Source: Ramlibacter ginsenosidimutans (GTDB taxonomy: Bacteria; Pseudomonadota; Gammaproteobacteria; Burkholderiales; Burkholderiaceae_C). From it: a DNA stretch of 60,302 bases. The notes below the pieces were generated by a model. It did no database searches and was not told the origin of the DNA. It saw only the letters and a program-made list of their open reading frames with translations. Below are positions 24,778 through 33,263 of the stretch, piece by piece; the first letter of the stretch is position 1, and the number at the start of each line of letters is the position of its first letter. The position numbers and the translations under genes are program-made. The DNA lies in the NCBI RefSeq assembly GCF_016654015.1, contig NZ_JAEPWM010000017.1:1-60302 (forward strand). The letters are read 5' to 3'.

Positions 24778-25545
24778 TTAGTTGAACCGGTTCGTGAGGC
24801 GGCCGATGCCGTCGATCTCGACTTCGACGGTGCTGCCCGGCTTCATGGAGCCGACACCGATGGAGGTGCCGCACAGGATGATGTCGCCGGGCAGCAGGCT
24901 CATGTCCTGCGAGATCAGGCTGACGAGTTGCGCCACGGAGAAGCGCATGTCGCTCACGGGATAGTCCTGCCGCACCTGGCCGTCGAGCAGCGTGCGCACG
25001 CGCAGCTTTTCTGGGTCCAGTCCCGTCGCCACCGCGGGGCCGAACGGGCAGAAGGTGTCGAAGCCCTTGGCGCGCACCCACTGCGCGAACGAGGCGTCGC
25101 GGTTCAGGATGTCGGCCACGGTCACGTCATTGGCGCAGGTGTAGCCCAGCACGTGCGCGAGCGCATCGCGCTCCGCGACCTGCTTGCAGGTCTTGCCGAT
25201 CACGATCCCGAGCTCGCCCTCGAACACCACCTTCGCGCTGCCGCCGGGGTGGCGGATGGTCCCGCCGGGTTCGAGATACGAGTTCGGCGTCTTCACCAGG
25301 TACAGCGGCTCGGCCGGGACGGCGAGCCCCAGCTTCTCGCCCAGCGCCTTGAAGTTGTTCCACAGCGCGATGACCTTGGTCGGGCGCACGGGCGTGAGCA
25401 GGCGCACCTCGGCCAGCGCGAGCGTGCGATCGCCCCGCTGCGGGTACTCGAACAGGTCGCCGTGCCACACGCGCACGCGCTCGCCTTCCAGCGTTCCGAA
25501 TTGTTCCTTGCCGCCCTCGAGGAAGCGGATCCAGTGCAGTTGCAT
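24778..25545 (-). CDS. Fumarylacetoacetate hydrolase (FAH) family protein
   Basis: A 255-residue member of the FAH family, which includes hydrolases, decarboxylases and hydratases acting on ring-fission products. The metal-binding acidic triad is expected in VFEGELGIVIGK (E-x-E type) and in the following CANDVTVADI segment. PLYLVKTPNSYLEPGG and GDIILCGTSIGVGSMKPGSTVEVEIDGIGRLTNRF are the standard substrate-loop and C-terminal blocks. GGAG lies 6-9 nt before ATG 25545. It is flanked by a small conserved protein and the PanE-like gene in one leftward run behind the IclR gene. Confidence 0.9.
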   Translation of the reverse strand: MQLHWIRFLEGGKEQFGTLEGERVRVWHGDLFEYPQRGDRTLALAEVRLLTPVRPTKVIALWNNFKALGEKLGLAVPAEPLYLVKTPNSYLEPGGTIRHPGGSAKVVFEGELGIVIGKTCKQVAERDALAHVLGYTCANDVTVADILNRDASFAQWVRAKGFDTFCPFGPAVATGLDPEKLRVRTLLDGQVRQDYPVSDMRFSVAQLVSLISQDMSLLPGDIILCGTSIGVGSMKPGSTVEVEIDGIGRLTNRFN

Positions 25546-25553
25546 GGCGGCTC

Positions 25554-25853
25554 CTAGGCAGCGAGACGGGGGGCGGGTGCGGCGATGGCGCCGACGATGC
25601 GCTGGTGGCAGCGCGTTTGCGTCGCCTCGATGGCGTCGACGAGGAAGTCCAGCGGGTACGCACGCAGCAGGTGCGGCTGCTCTTGCGCGACCCACGCGCG
25701 CACGCCGGCGCGGCCGGTGGGCTGCAGGGTGGCGAACAGGCGGGCATCCCAGTACCAGGGCAGGTCGAGTTCCTGGAAGGCCGCGTTGTAGGCGTGGCGG
25801 TGCGCTTCGGATGCGGTGTCGATGGGCGCGGGAGCGTGCAGGGCTTGAGGCAA
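25554..25853 (-). CDS. Small conserved protein, 99 aa
   Basis: A soluble protein with no recognisable domain. It reads HRHAYNAAFQELDLPWYWDARLFATLQ, then HLLRAYPLDFLVDAIEATQTRCHQRIV. The start is probably TTG 25853, with AGGAG 6 nt upstream; reading from 25883 would need a TTG without a ribosome-binding site. The stop is 8 nt before the FAH gene, so co-expression is likely. An AT-rich stretch (25895-25945) upstream probably holds the promoter. Function unknown; the link to FAH/IclR genes suggests an accessory role in the pathway. Confidence 0.65.
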   Translation of the reverse strand: MPQALHAPAPIDTASEAHRHAYNAAFQELDLPWYWDARLFATLQPTGRAGVRAWVAQEQPHLLRAYPLDFLVDAIEATQTRCHQRIVGAIAAPAPRLAA

Positions 25854-25974
25854 GGCGGTCTCCTGGAATGGGCGTGGACCCAATCTAGGCTGCGCCGAGG
25901 ATCAATGAAAGTGAAACTATTTGATGATGTTCATAAGTTCCCGGTAATGACCGCGACTACGGTCGCGCAGGCTC

Positions 25975-26808
25975 CTAGCGCAAGCCGACCTGCCGGTCCG
26001 CCATGTTCACCAGCTGCACCAGCTGCGGCCCGATCGTCTTGAGCAAGTCGCTCGGGCGCGCGCGGAATCCCGGCACCGCGCAGTTGAACAGCAGCTTGCG
26101 CGGCCCGTAGCGGATGCCGGAGGCGACGCCCACCGCGAGCACCCCGAGGCCCGCATCGCCCATGTTGATCGAGAAGCCGCGCTTCGCGTAATTGGCGAGG
26201 CTGTCCTTCAGGCCTTCGGTGCTGCGCTCGTATTCGTCCGGCCGCTCCGAGCGTGCGCGCGCGAGAAACTTGTTGCGCTCCGCGGTCGTGAGCTGCGCGA
26301 GCCACGCGCGCCCCATCGCGGTCTCGACGATGCCGCGCACCGCGCCCGCGCCGGGCCGCTTCAAGGTTCCGTGCTCGTGCGCCGAAGTCTCGACGTACAC
26401 CACGTCCAGGTCCATCGTCACGCCGACCGACACCGCGCCTTCGAAGCGGTCGGCCAGCACCTGCATCGCCGGGCGCAGCTGCGGCAGCAATGGCGTGTTG
26501 ATCACGTAGGGATAGCCGAGCGTCACTGCGGCTGGCCCGATGAAGTAGCGATCGAGCCGGTCGTCGTGGTCCAGGAAGCCCAGCGCCTGCAGCGTGCGGC
26601 ACAAACGCGAGACCGTGGGGCGCGGCAGGCCCAGCCGCTCGGCGAATTCGCTATTCGCATGGGCGCGCGGATCGCTGACGAAACTCTGCAGGATCATCAG
26701 CCCCTTGGCGAGCGTGCCGGAGAAGTCGGGATCGTCCTCCCGCACCTTGCGCAGGGCTTGCTGGTCCTTGATGAGGTGCAGGGAGCGGGGTTGTCGCATC
26801 GCGGTCAT
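25975..26808 (-). CDS. IclR-family transcriptional regulator
   Basis: A 277-residue regulator. The winged helix-turn-helix spans DFSGTLAKGLMILQSFVSD to ERLGLPRPTVSRLCRTLQALGFLDHD (about residues 27-90). The effector domain contains IVETAMGRAWLAQL and the late KRGFSINMGDAGLGVLAVG and FNCAVPGF blocks. It is divergent from the acyl-CoA dehydrogenase operon, and the 91-bp gap holds a 7-bp dyad (26839-26859). It probably controls that operon and the FAH/PanE genes downstream of it. ATG 26799 is an alternative start. Confidence 0.9.
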   Translation of the reverse strand: MTAMRQPRSLHLIKDQQALRKVREDDPDFSGTLAKGLMILQSFVSDPRAHANSEFAERLGLPRPTVSRLCRTLQALGFLDHDDRLDRYFIGPAAVTLGYPYVINTPLLPQLRPAMQVLADRFEGAVSVGVTMDLDVVYVETSAHEHGTLKRPGAGAVRGIVETAMGRAWLAQLTTAERNKFLARARSERPDEYERSTEGLKDSLANYAKRGFSINMGDAGLGVLAVGVASGIRYGPRKLLFNCAVPGFRARPSDLLKTIGPQLVQLVNMADRQVGLR

Positions 26809-26838
26809 TCTCGGTGCAGCGCCGATTTTCCGGCATCC

Positions 26839-26859
26839 GCGTTCCAATATGCGGAACGC
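26839..26859. promoter_or_regulatory. Perfect dyad between IclR and acyl-CoA dehydrogenase genes
   Basis: GCGTTCC-AATATGC-GGAACGC has exact 7-bp arms in the 91-bp divergent interval. This TTCC/GGAA spacing is the form expected for an IclR dimer site. It would overlap the rightward promoter. Confidence 0.6.
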
Positions 26860-26899
26860 AGGTTCGCAACTTGCGATGCCCCGGCCTACAGTGCGGACC

Positions 26900-28060
26900 A
26901 TGATTCGCGACCCTGCCCGACTCGATGCCCTGCTCGCCGACATCCGCACCTTCGTGCGCGAACGCTGGCATCCGCTCGAAGAGCGCGTCCAACGCGAGGA
27001 CGCCGTGCCCGAGGAAGTCGTGCACGAGCTGCGGCGCAAGGGCTATTTCGGCTGGAGCATTCCCGAGGCGTACGGCGGGCTCGGCCTCACAACCGAGGAA
27101 CTGGTGCTGTGCGCCTTCGAGCTGTCGCAGGCGTCCGTGGCGCTGCGCGCGCGGGTCGGCACCAACACCGGCATCGGCTCGGAGGCGCTGGTGGCGGACG
27201 GCACGGAGGAACAGAAGCGGCGCTGGCTGCCGCGCATGGCGCGCGGCGAGCTCACGGGTTGCCTCGCGCTGACAGAGCCCGATGCGGGTTCCGAAGCGAG
27301 CAACGTGCAGACCACGGCGCTCCGCGAAGGCGACCACTACGTGCTCGATGGAACGAAGCGCTTCATCACCAACGCGCCCATTGCGGACCTGTTCACGGTG
27401 ATTGCACGCACGGAAGAAGGCAGCAAGGGCAGCAGCGGGCTCACCGCTTTCATCGTGGAGCGCGAGAGCGCCGGCCTGCGCACGGGCGCCCCGTACCGCA
27501 AGATGGGGCAGGAGGGCTCGCCGGTGTCCGACGTGATGTTCGAGAACTGCCGCGTCCCCGCCTTCAACGTCATCGGCGGCCGCGAAGGCGTCGGCTTCCA
27601 GACCGTGATGAAGGTGCTGAACAAGCAACGCCTGCACCTGGCGGCCCTGTGCACCGGCCCGGCCATCCGCATGCTCGATCTCGCGATCGCGCACACGCAG
27701 CAGCGCAACCAGTTCGGACAGCCCGTCGCCAGCTTCCAGCTGGTGCAGGCGATGATCGCCGACAGCCAGACCGAGATCTTCGCGGCCCGCTCCATGATCC
27801 TGGAAGCGGCGCGCGCGCGCGACCGCGGCGAGGACGTGGCGCTCAGCGCCTCGATGTGCAAGTACTTCGCCTCCGAGATGTGCGGCCGCGTGGCCGACCG
27901 CTGCGTGCAGATGTTCGGCGGCTCGGGCTACGTCGCCGACTTCAGCCCGATCGAGCGCTACTACCGCGACGTCCGGCTGTTCCGCCTCTACGAAGGCACC
28001 AGCCAGATCCACCAGCTGAACATCGCGAAGCTGGTCCTGCGCGCGAGGGCGGCGGCATGA
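26900..28060 (+). CDS. Acyl-CoA dehydrogenase
   Basis: A 386-residue FAD enzyme that introduces a 2,3-double bond into an acyl-CoA. Conserved blocks are GGLGLTTEELVLCAFELS, LALTEPDAGSEASNVQTTA (flavin and substrate binding), GTKRFITNAPIADLF, RNQFGQPVASFQLVQAMIAD and VQMFGGSGYVADFSPIERYYRDVR. The catalytic Glu is in LYEGTSQIHQLNIAK. It is the first gene of the rightward operon, with the next start overlapping its stop (ATGA). No clear ribosome-binding site precedes ATG 26900. Confidence 0.92.
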   Translation: MIRDPARLDALLADIRTFVRERWHPLEERVQREDAVPEEVVHELRRKGYFGWSIPEAYGGLGLTTEELVLCAFELSQASVALRARVGTNTGIGSEALVADGTEEQKRRWLPRMARGELTGCLALTEPDAGSEASNVQTTALREGDHYVLDGTKRFITNAPIADLFTVIARTEEGSKGSSGLTAFIVERESAGLRTGAPYRKMGQEGSPVSDVMFENCRVPAFNVIGGREGVGFQTVMKVLNKQRLHLAALCTGPAIRMLDLAIAHTQQRNQFGQPVASFQLVQAMIADSQTEIFAARSMILEAARARDRGEDVALSASMCKYFASEMCGRVADRCVQMFGGSGYVADFSPIERYYRDVRLFRLYEGTSQIHQLNIAKLVLRARAAA

Positions 28061-29208
28061 CGGAGGACCGCCTGCAGCGCGTGCGCGAGTTCGTCGAAAC
28101 GCACTGCATCCCGCGCGAGACGGTCGCGCACGTGCACGATCCGGCGGCGCTCGATCGCACCCTGGCCGAGCTGCGCCCGCTCGCGCGCGAGTGGGGCCTG
28201 TACCTGCCGCAGCTGCCGGTGGAACACGGCGGGCTCGGCCTGGGCTGGGTCGAGCGCGCGGCGCTGCTGGAGGAGGCGGGCCGCAGCTACCTCGGTCCGG
28301 GCTCGATGAACTGCGCCGCGCCCGACCAGCCCAACATGATCAGCCTGCTGCGCCAGGGTTCGCCCGCGCAGCGCAGCCAGTACCTGGAGCCGCTCGCTGC
28401 CGGCACGGTGCGATCCTGCTTCGCGATGACCGAGCCCGCACCCGGCGCGGGGTCCGACCCCTCGATGCTGCGCACCACGGCCACGCGCAGCGGCGACGAC
28501 TGGGTGATCCGCGGCCACAAGTGGTTCATCACCGGCGCCGTGGGCGCGACGTTCGCCATCGTGCTGGCCCGCGCTGACGAAGGTCCCACGCAGTTCATCG
28601 TGCCCACCGACACGCCCGGCTTCCGGCTGGTGCGCGCGATCCACGCGATCGATCCCTTCGCGATCGGCGGCCACGGCGAGATCCTGTTCGAGGATTGCCG
28701 TGTCGCCGGCGGCGCCGTGCTGGGCGAAGTGGGCCAGGGGCTGCAGTATGCGCAGCAGCGCCTGGAGCCCGCCCGCCTGTCGCACTGCATGCGCCTGATG
28801 GGGCGCGCGCGACGTGCCCTGGAACTCGCGCAGGCGTACGTGAACGAGCGCCAGTCCTTCGGCGACCGGCTGGCCGATCTGCAGCAGGTCCAGGCCATGG
28901 TGGCGGACTGCCACATCGACCTGCATGCCAGCCGGCTCATGACGCTGGACTGCGCTGCGCGCATGGACGCCGGAGCGTCGGTGAAGACGGAGTCCGCGAT
29001 GGCGAAGGTGTTCGTGTCCGAGGCGCTCTGGCGCGTGGCGGATCGGGCCGCGCAGTTGATGGGGGCGCTGGGCATGTCCGAGGACGCGCCCGTGTCGCTC
29101 ATCCTGCGCGAGCTGCGACCCTTCCGCGTCTATGACGGCGCATCCGAACTGCATCGCGCCACCCTCGGTCGGCGCTTCCTGAAAATTTCCCAAGGAGACA
29201 AGGCATGA
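28057..29208 (+). CDS. Acyl-CoA dehydrogenase (second, divergent type)
   Basis: A 383-residue flavoenzyme. CFAMTEPAPGAGSDPSMLRTTA, GHKWFITGAVGATFAIVLAR and NERQSFGDRLADLQQVQAMVAD are the usual blocks. At the position of the catalytic Glu it reads RVYDGASELHRATLGRRFL, with Asp, a form seen in the ACAD10/11-like branch. It is coupled by ATGA overlaps to the preceding dehydrogenase and to the Bug gene that follows. The two dehydrogenases may form a hetero-oligomer or act on successive intermediates. Confidence 0.9.
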   Translation: MTEDRLQRVREFVETHCIPRETVAHVHDPAALDRTLAELRPLAREWGLYLPQLPVEHGGLGLGWVERAALLEEAGRSYLGPGSMNCAAPDQPNMISLLRQGSPAQRSQYLEPLAAGTVRSCFAMTEPAPGAGSDPSMLRTTATRSGDDWVIRGHKWFITGAVGATFAIVLARADEGPTQFIVPTDTPGFRLVRAIHAIDPFAIGGHGEILFEDCRVAGGAVLGEVGQGLQYAQQRLEPARLSHCMRLMGRARRALELAQAYVNERQSFGDRLADLQQVQAMVADCHIDLHASRLMTLDCAARMDAGASVKTESAMAKVFVSEALWRVADRAAQLMGALGMSEDAPVSLILRELRPFRVYDGASELHRATLGRRFLKISQGDKA

Positions 29209-30179
29209 AATCGTTCCGTCTGTTCCGCCGCGGCGCTGCCGCGCTCGCGGCCGCCCTCTGGTGCACGCTGTCGCTGGCTGCGTGGCCGGACCAGCCGATC
29301 AAGCTGGTCGTGCCGTTCCCCGCCGGCGGCAGCACGGACCTCGTCGCGCGAGTGGTAGCAGCCGACCTGGGCACGGCCCTGGGGCAGACCGTGCTGGTGG
29401 ACAACAAGCCGGGCGCGGGCAGCCTGATCGGCTCCGAATACGTCGCGAAGGCAGCGCCCGATGGCTACACCATCCTGATGGCGGGACTCACCAACGTGTT
29501 CCTGCCCTACGCGCATCCCGACATGCGCTTCGATGCCATCGACGACTTCGTGCCGATCGGCCTGGTCGCGGACCTGCCCAACGTGATCGCCGTCAACGCG
29601 AAGACGCCGTACAAGACGCTCGCCGAACTGATCGCGGCCGACCACGCCAAGCCCGGATCGCTGTCCTTCGGCTCGGCCGGGGTGGCGACGCCCTCGCACC
29701 TGGTCTGCGAGATGGTGAACCACGAGGCGAAGATCAAGCTGCAGCACGTGCCGTACAAGGGCAACGCGCCGGCGGTGAACGACCTGATGGCGGGCACGAT
29801 TCCCGTGATGTGCAACAACCTCGGCGGCACGTTGCCCTACATGAGCAGCGGCAAGATCCGCATCCTCGCGCAGACCGGCAAGACGCGCTCGCCCGCCGTG
29901 CCCGATGTCCCCACCTTCGCGGAGCTGGGCATCGGCGGCCTGGAGACCGGCCTGTGGATGGGACTGATGGCGCCCAAGGCCACGCCCAAGGACGTCGTTG
30001 CCAAGCTGAACGCCGCGCTGACCAAGGTGATGAACGAACCGGCGACGCGCGAGAAGCTGGCGAAGCTCGGCGCAGCGCCGCTCAGTCCCGCCCCGGCCGC
30101 GTTCGCGGAACGCATCAAGACCGACCGCCGCTCCTGGGGCGACGTGCTGAAGAACGTGAACCTCAAGACGACCAACTGA
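29205..30179 (+). CDS. Bug/TctC-family periplasmic solute receptor
   Basis: A 324-residue canonical Bug receptor. The Sec signal (LFRRGAAALAAALWCTLSLA) is followed by WPDQPIKLVVPFPAGGSTDLVARVVA, the complete ligand-loop motif that the two receptors at 8110-10043 lack. VLVDNKPGAGSLIGSEYVAKAAPDGYTILM, HVPYKGNAPAVNDLMAG and KTRSPAVPDVPTFAELG complete the pattern. It probably captures the carboxylic acid that the CaiB-type enzyme then activates, and may deliver it to the TctA at 22178. Confidence 0.92.
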   Translation: MKSFRLFRRGAAALAAALWCTLSLAAWPDQPIKLVVPFPAGGSTDLVARVVAADLGTALGQTVLVDNKPGAGSLIGSEYVAKAAPDGYTILMAGLTNVFLPYAHPDMRFDAIDDFVPIGLVADLPNVIAVNAKTPYKTLAELIAADHAKPGSLSFGSAGVATPSHLVCEMVNHEAKIKLQHVPYKGNAPAVNDLMAGTIPVMCNNLGGTLPYMSSGKIRILAQTGKTRSPAVPDVPTFAELGIGGLETGLWMGLMAPKATPKDVVAKLNAALTKVMNEPATREKLAKLGAAPLSPAPAAFAERIKTDRRSWGDVLKNVNLKTTN

Positions 30180-31387
30180 TGGCCGACGCCGGGTATCCGC
30201 TGCAAGGCGTACGCATCCTCGACATGGCGACGGTGCTCGCCGCGCCGTTTGCCGCGACGCTGTGCGGCGACATGGGCGCGGAGGTCGTCAAGCTCGAATT
30301 GCCGCAGGGCAACGACGCGCTGCGCGGCCTGGCGCCGGTGCACGAGGGCCATGCACTGTTCTGGAAGACGGCCAACCGCGGCAAGAAGGGCATCTCGCTG
30401 GACGTGCGCAAGCCGGAAGGCCGCGCGCTGTTCCTGCGGCTGATCGAGGACTTCGACGTGCTGGTGGAGAACTTCCGCACCGGCACGCTGGACCAGTGGG
30501 GACTGGACCTGGCGACTCTACATGCGCGCAATCCGCGGCTCATCGTGCTGCGCCTCACCGGCTTCGGCCAGACGGGCCCGTACGCGCGGCGGCCCGGCTT
30601 CGCGCGCATCTTCGAGGCCATGAGCGGCTTCACGCATCTGACCGGCGAAGCCGACGGCGCACCGCAGCACATGAACTATCCGCTGGGCGACGCAGTGTCC
30701 GGACTGTTCGGCGCGTTCGCGATCGCCACGGCCCTGGTCGAACGCAATGCGAAGCCGCGCGAGCAGCAGCAGGGTGTGGAGATCGACCTGTCGGCCACCG
30801 AGGCGATGATGCGGCTGCTGGACCCGCTGGCCGCGGAACACCGCATCGCGGGCGTGGTGCGCGGCCGCACGGGTTCGCGCGCCGGCTACACGGCGCCATC
30901 GAACGTCTACCAGACGCGCGACGGCGCCTGGATCACGCTGGTGGGCTCGTCCGATCCGATCTTCGCGCGCCTGTGCCGCGCGATGGGCTGCGAGGAGATG
31001 GCTCGCGATCCGCGCTTCGACACCAACGTGCACCGCACGGCCAACCTGCTCGCGCTGGACGCGCAGGTGGCGCAGTGGTGCCGCAGCCTCGACCTCGCCG
31101 AGCTGGCGCAGCGCCTGGCGGCCGAGGACGTGCCGTTCACCAAGGTCTACTCGATCGCCGATGTCGAGGCGGACCCGCACTTCCGCGCGCGCGGCACGAC
31201 CATCGAGATGAGCGACCCCGTGCTCGGGAGCATCCCCGCGCCGGCGCCCGTGCCGCGCTTCACCGGCCGCATTCCGCCGCATCCCACCGTCGGACCGGAC
31301 ACGGGCCAGGACAACGCCGAGGTGTACGGTGCGCTCGGCGTCTCGCAGGCGGAACTGGCCGCGCTGAAGCAAGCCAAGGTGATCTGA
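30179..31387 (+). CDS. Family III CoA-transferase (CaiB/BaiF type)
   Basis: A 402-residue enzyme that moves CoA between carboxylic acids. It shows the family start GVRILDMATVLAAPFAATLCGDMGAEVVKLELPQGND, NRGKKGISLDVRKPEGRALFLRLIEDFDVLVENFRTGTLDQWGLD, LTGFGQTGPYARRPGFARIFEAMSGFTHLTG, and the catalytic Asp expected in YPLGDAVSGLFGA. ATG overlaps the Bug stop (TGATG). It closes the operon acyl-CoA dehydrogenase, acyl-CoA dehydrogenase, Bug, CoA-transferase: import, activation and oxidation of one acid. It ends 9 nt from the converging YihY gene. Confidence 0.93.
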   Translation: MADAGYPLQGVRILDMATVLAAPFAATLCGDMGAEVVKLELPQGNDALRGLAPVHEGHALFWKTANRGKKGISLDVRKPEGRALFLRLIEDFDVLVENFRTGTLDQWGLDLATLHARNPRLIVLRLTGFGQTGPYARRPGFARIFEAMSGFTHLTGEADGAPQHMNYPLGDAVSGLFGAFAIATALVERNAKPREQQQGVEIDLSATEAMMRLLDPLAAEHRIAGVVRGRTGSRAGYTAPSNVYQTRDGAWITLVGSSDPIFARLCRAMGCEEMARDPRFDTNVHRTANLLALDAQVAQWCRSLDLAELAQRLAAEDVPFTKVYSIADVEADPHFRARGTTIEMSDPVLGSIPAPAPVPRFTGRIPPHPTVGPDTGQDNAEVYGALGVSQAELAALKQAKVI

Positions 31388-31396
31388 ACGCGCGGG

Positions 31397-32620
31397 TCAG
31401 GCGCTGCGGCGCGAGAGGCGCGGGCGCTGCGCAGGACGCGACTTCGCTGCGGCGTTCTTCTGCGAGCCCTTGCGGCGCAGCAGCCGCAGCGCCATCGCGC
31501 CCACCGCGAAGGCGGCGCCGCCGACGGTCGACGCGCGAGTCGCCTTCTGCTTCAACTCCGCCACGCGCACCGGCACTTCCGCTTCCAGCCGGTGGCGCGT
31601 CTGCTCCAGCCGCGCGATCGCCGGCGAGGGCTGCTGCGCGTGGCCCGGATGCTCGGGGACCGGCTGCTCGGGGACCGGCTGCTCGTGGTGCGAGGACGCA
31701 GGCTCCACGGGCGCAGCCGGTGCCGTGGGCAGCCCCGGCTTGGCGGCGGCCCCGGCGGCATTGGCGCACCGTGAGCCCTGGTCGTGTGCGTACAGCTTGG
31801 TGAACTCCGCACCGAGCAGGAAGATCTGCGCCGCGTAGTACACCCACGCGAGCACCACGACCAGCGATCCCGCCGCGGCGAAGGGCTGCGTGAGGCTGCT
31901 GCGCCCGAGGTACAGGCCGATCAGGAACTTGCCGAACTCGAACAGCACGGCGGTCGTGAAGGCGCCGACCCACACGTCGCTCCATGCGATGCGCGTGCTG
32001 GGCAGCATCTTGAAGATGAAGGCGAACAGGGCGGTCGCGACGCCCAGCGAGAGCGCGAAATTCAGGACGTGCGCCAGCACCGCCATGCCGGGGATCAGCC
32101 CGATCGTCCAGCTGTCCACGGCCGTCAGCGCCGCGCTCACGATCAGCGACACCATCAGCAGGAACACCAGCGCGAGGATCACGCCGAAGGACATCAGTCG
32201 GGCGCGCAGGATGCTGCGCACCCCGGTGGGCCGGGCCGATGCCGGCACGTGCCAGATGCGGTCCAGCGCGGTCTGCAACTCGGTGAACACGGATGTCGCG
32301 CCGAGGAGCAGCACCACGATGCTGATGACGCCGGCAACGAGTCCCTGGTGAGGGTTGCTGGAAGCCAGCACGAGGCTTTGCACGAAGCTCGCGCCCTGGT
32401 CGCCGACCAGGCCGCGCATCTCCGCGACGATCCGGCCGGTCACCGCGTCGCGTCCGAACACCGCCCCAGCCACCGCGATCACGATTACCAGCAGGGGCGC
32501 CAGCGAGAACACCGTGTAGTACGAGATCGCCGCGCCCATGCTGGGCGCGTAGTCGTCGGACCAGGCCTTGGCCGCCTGGACAAAGAGGCGGAACAGGTTC
32601 TTGGGGAGCTTGAGCTTCAC
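31397..32620 (-). CDS. YihY/BrkB family inner-membrane protein
   Basis: A 407-residue membrane protein. The N-terminal YihY domain (about residues 1-275) has AKAWSDDYAPSMGAAISYYTVFSLAPLLVIVIAV, GATSVFTELQTALDRIW and IFKMLPSTRIAWSDVWVGAFTTAVLFEFGKFLIGLYLG. The C-terminal tail (about 130 residues) is long for the family, carries a PVPEQPVPEHP repeat and ends in basic residues. Start GTG 32620 with GGAG 7-10 nt upstream; the frame extends further but shows no domain there. Function of YihY is unsettled; the old ribonuclease BN label is wrong. Confidence 0.88.
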   Translation of the reverse strand: MKLKLPKNLFRLFVQAAKAWSDDYAPSMGAAISYYTVFSLAPLLVIVIAVAGAVFGRDAVTGRIVAEMRGLVGDQGASFVQSLVLASSNPHQGLVAGVISIVVLLLGATSVFTELQTALDRIWHVPASARPTGVRSILRARLMSFGVILALVFLLMVSLIVSAALTAVDSWTIGLIPGMAVLAHVLNFALSLGVATALFAFIFKMLPSTRIAWSDVWVGAFTTAVLFEFGKFLIGLYLGRSSLTQPFAAAGSLVVVLAWVYYAAQIFLLGAEFTKLYAHDQGSRCANAAGAAAKPGLPTAPAAPVEPASSHHEQPVPEQPVPEHPGHAQQPSPAIARLEQTRHRLEAEVPVRVAELKQKATRASTVGGAAFAVGAMALRLLRRKGSQKNAAAKSRPAQRPRLSRRSA

Positions 32621-32843
32621 GGTCACTCCAGGAGTCGCTGCGGCGCGCGGGTGGGCGCGGAAGCCCATAGGGTGGGGCACGGTAGCACGGTTGGGGTGTC
32701 GTCGGCCCCGCGAGCGATCGTCGGAAGGTTCCGCTGTCGGGCAGGCGGCTCGGCAGCGTGCGCGCTGCCAGGCGCGGACGCCGGCGAGCGCACGCGCGGG
32801 ACCTCCTCGCCATTTGCGCGCGCATGCTCCTACACTGGCAATC

Positions 32844-33236
32844 ATGATCAAGGCGAGGCTGCAGCCCTATGTCGCGGTGGACGGCACGCCGTTCTCGGCG
32901 AGCAGCGCCGACCTGCTGCGAGCGCGCGGCCAGCCCTGGAAGTCCGGCCGCAATGCCGTGGGCCTGAACGAGCTGGACTACGGCGACAAGGTGTACCGCT
33001 TCCAGGACGGCGGTCGCCTGGAGGAAGTCACCTTCCAGGCCGAGGTCATCACGGTCGGCAACGTGGCGATGCCCTTCGAGGCGCTCGCGTCCTTCGTGCG
33101 CAGCCAGGACGACGAAGCGTTCGAGCGCGCCGGTTTCCTGGTGAGCCCGGCCTTCGGCCTGGCGTTCGACCCGCGCGAGCCGTACTGGGTCACGGCGCTG
33201 GCGCGCCACTGCATCCCGGAGTGGGAGGCCTTGTAG
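32844..33236 (+). CDS. Hypothetical protein, 130 aa
   Basis: A small soluble protein (MIKARLQPYVAVDGTPFSASSADLLRARG...) with no signal peptide. The WKSGRNAVGLNELDYGDKVYRFQDGGRLEEVTFQAEV segment looks like a beta-rich domain, and FGLAFDPREPYWVTALARHCIPEWEAL closes it. I do not recognise the family. It is divergent from YihY and converges on the FUSC gene. Confidence 0.65.
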   Translation: MIKARLQPYVAVDGTPFSASSADLLRARGQPWKSGRNAVGLNELDYGDKVYRFQDGGRLEEVTFQAEVITVGNVAMPFEALASFVRSQDDEAFERAGFLVSPAFGLAFDPREPYWVTALARHCIPEWEAL

Positions 33237-33263
33237 CGGCCCGCCGCTGGCCGCCCGGACGGC

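Noticed and set aside
31397..32620. Ribonuclease BN annotation
   Set aside because: YihY was once named RNase BN, but the ribonuclease is a different protein; this one is a multi-pass membrane protein.
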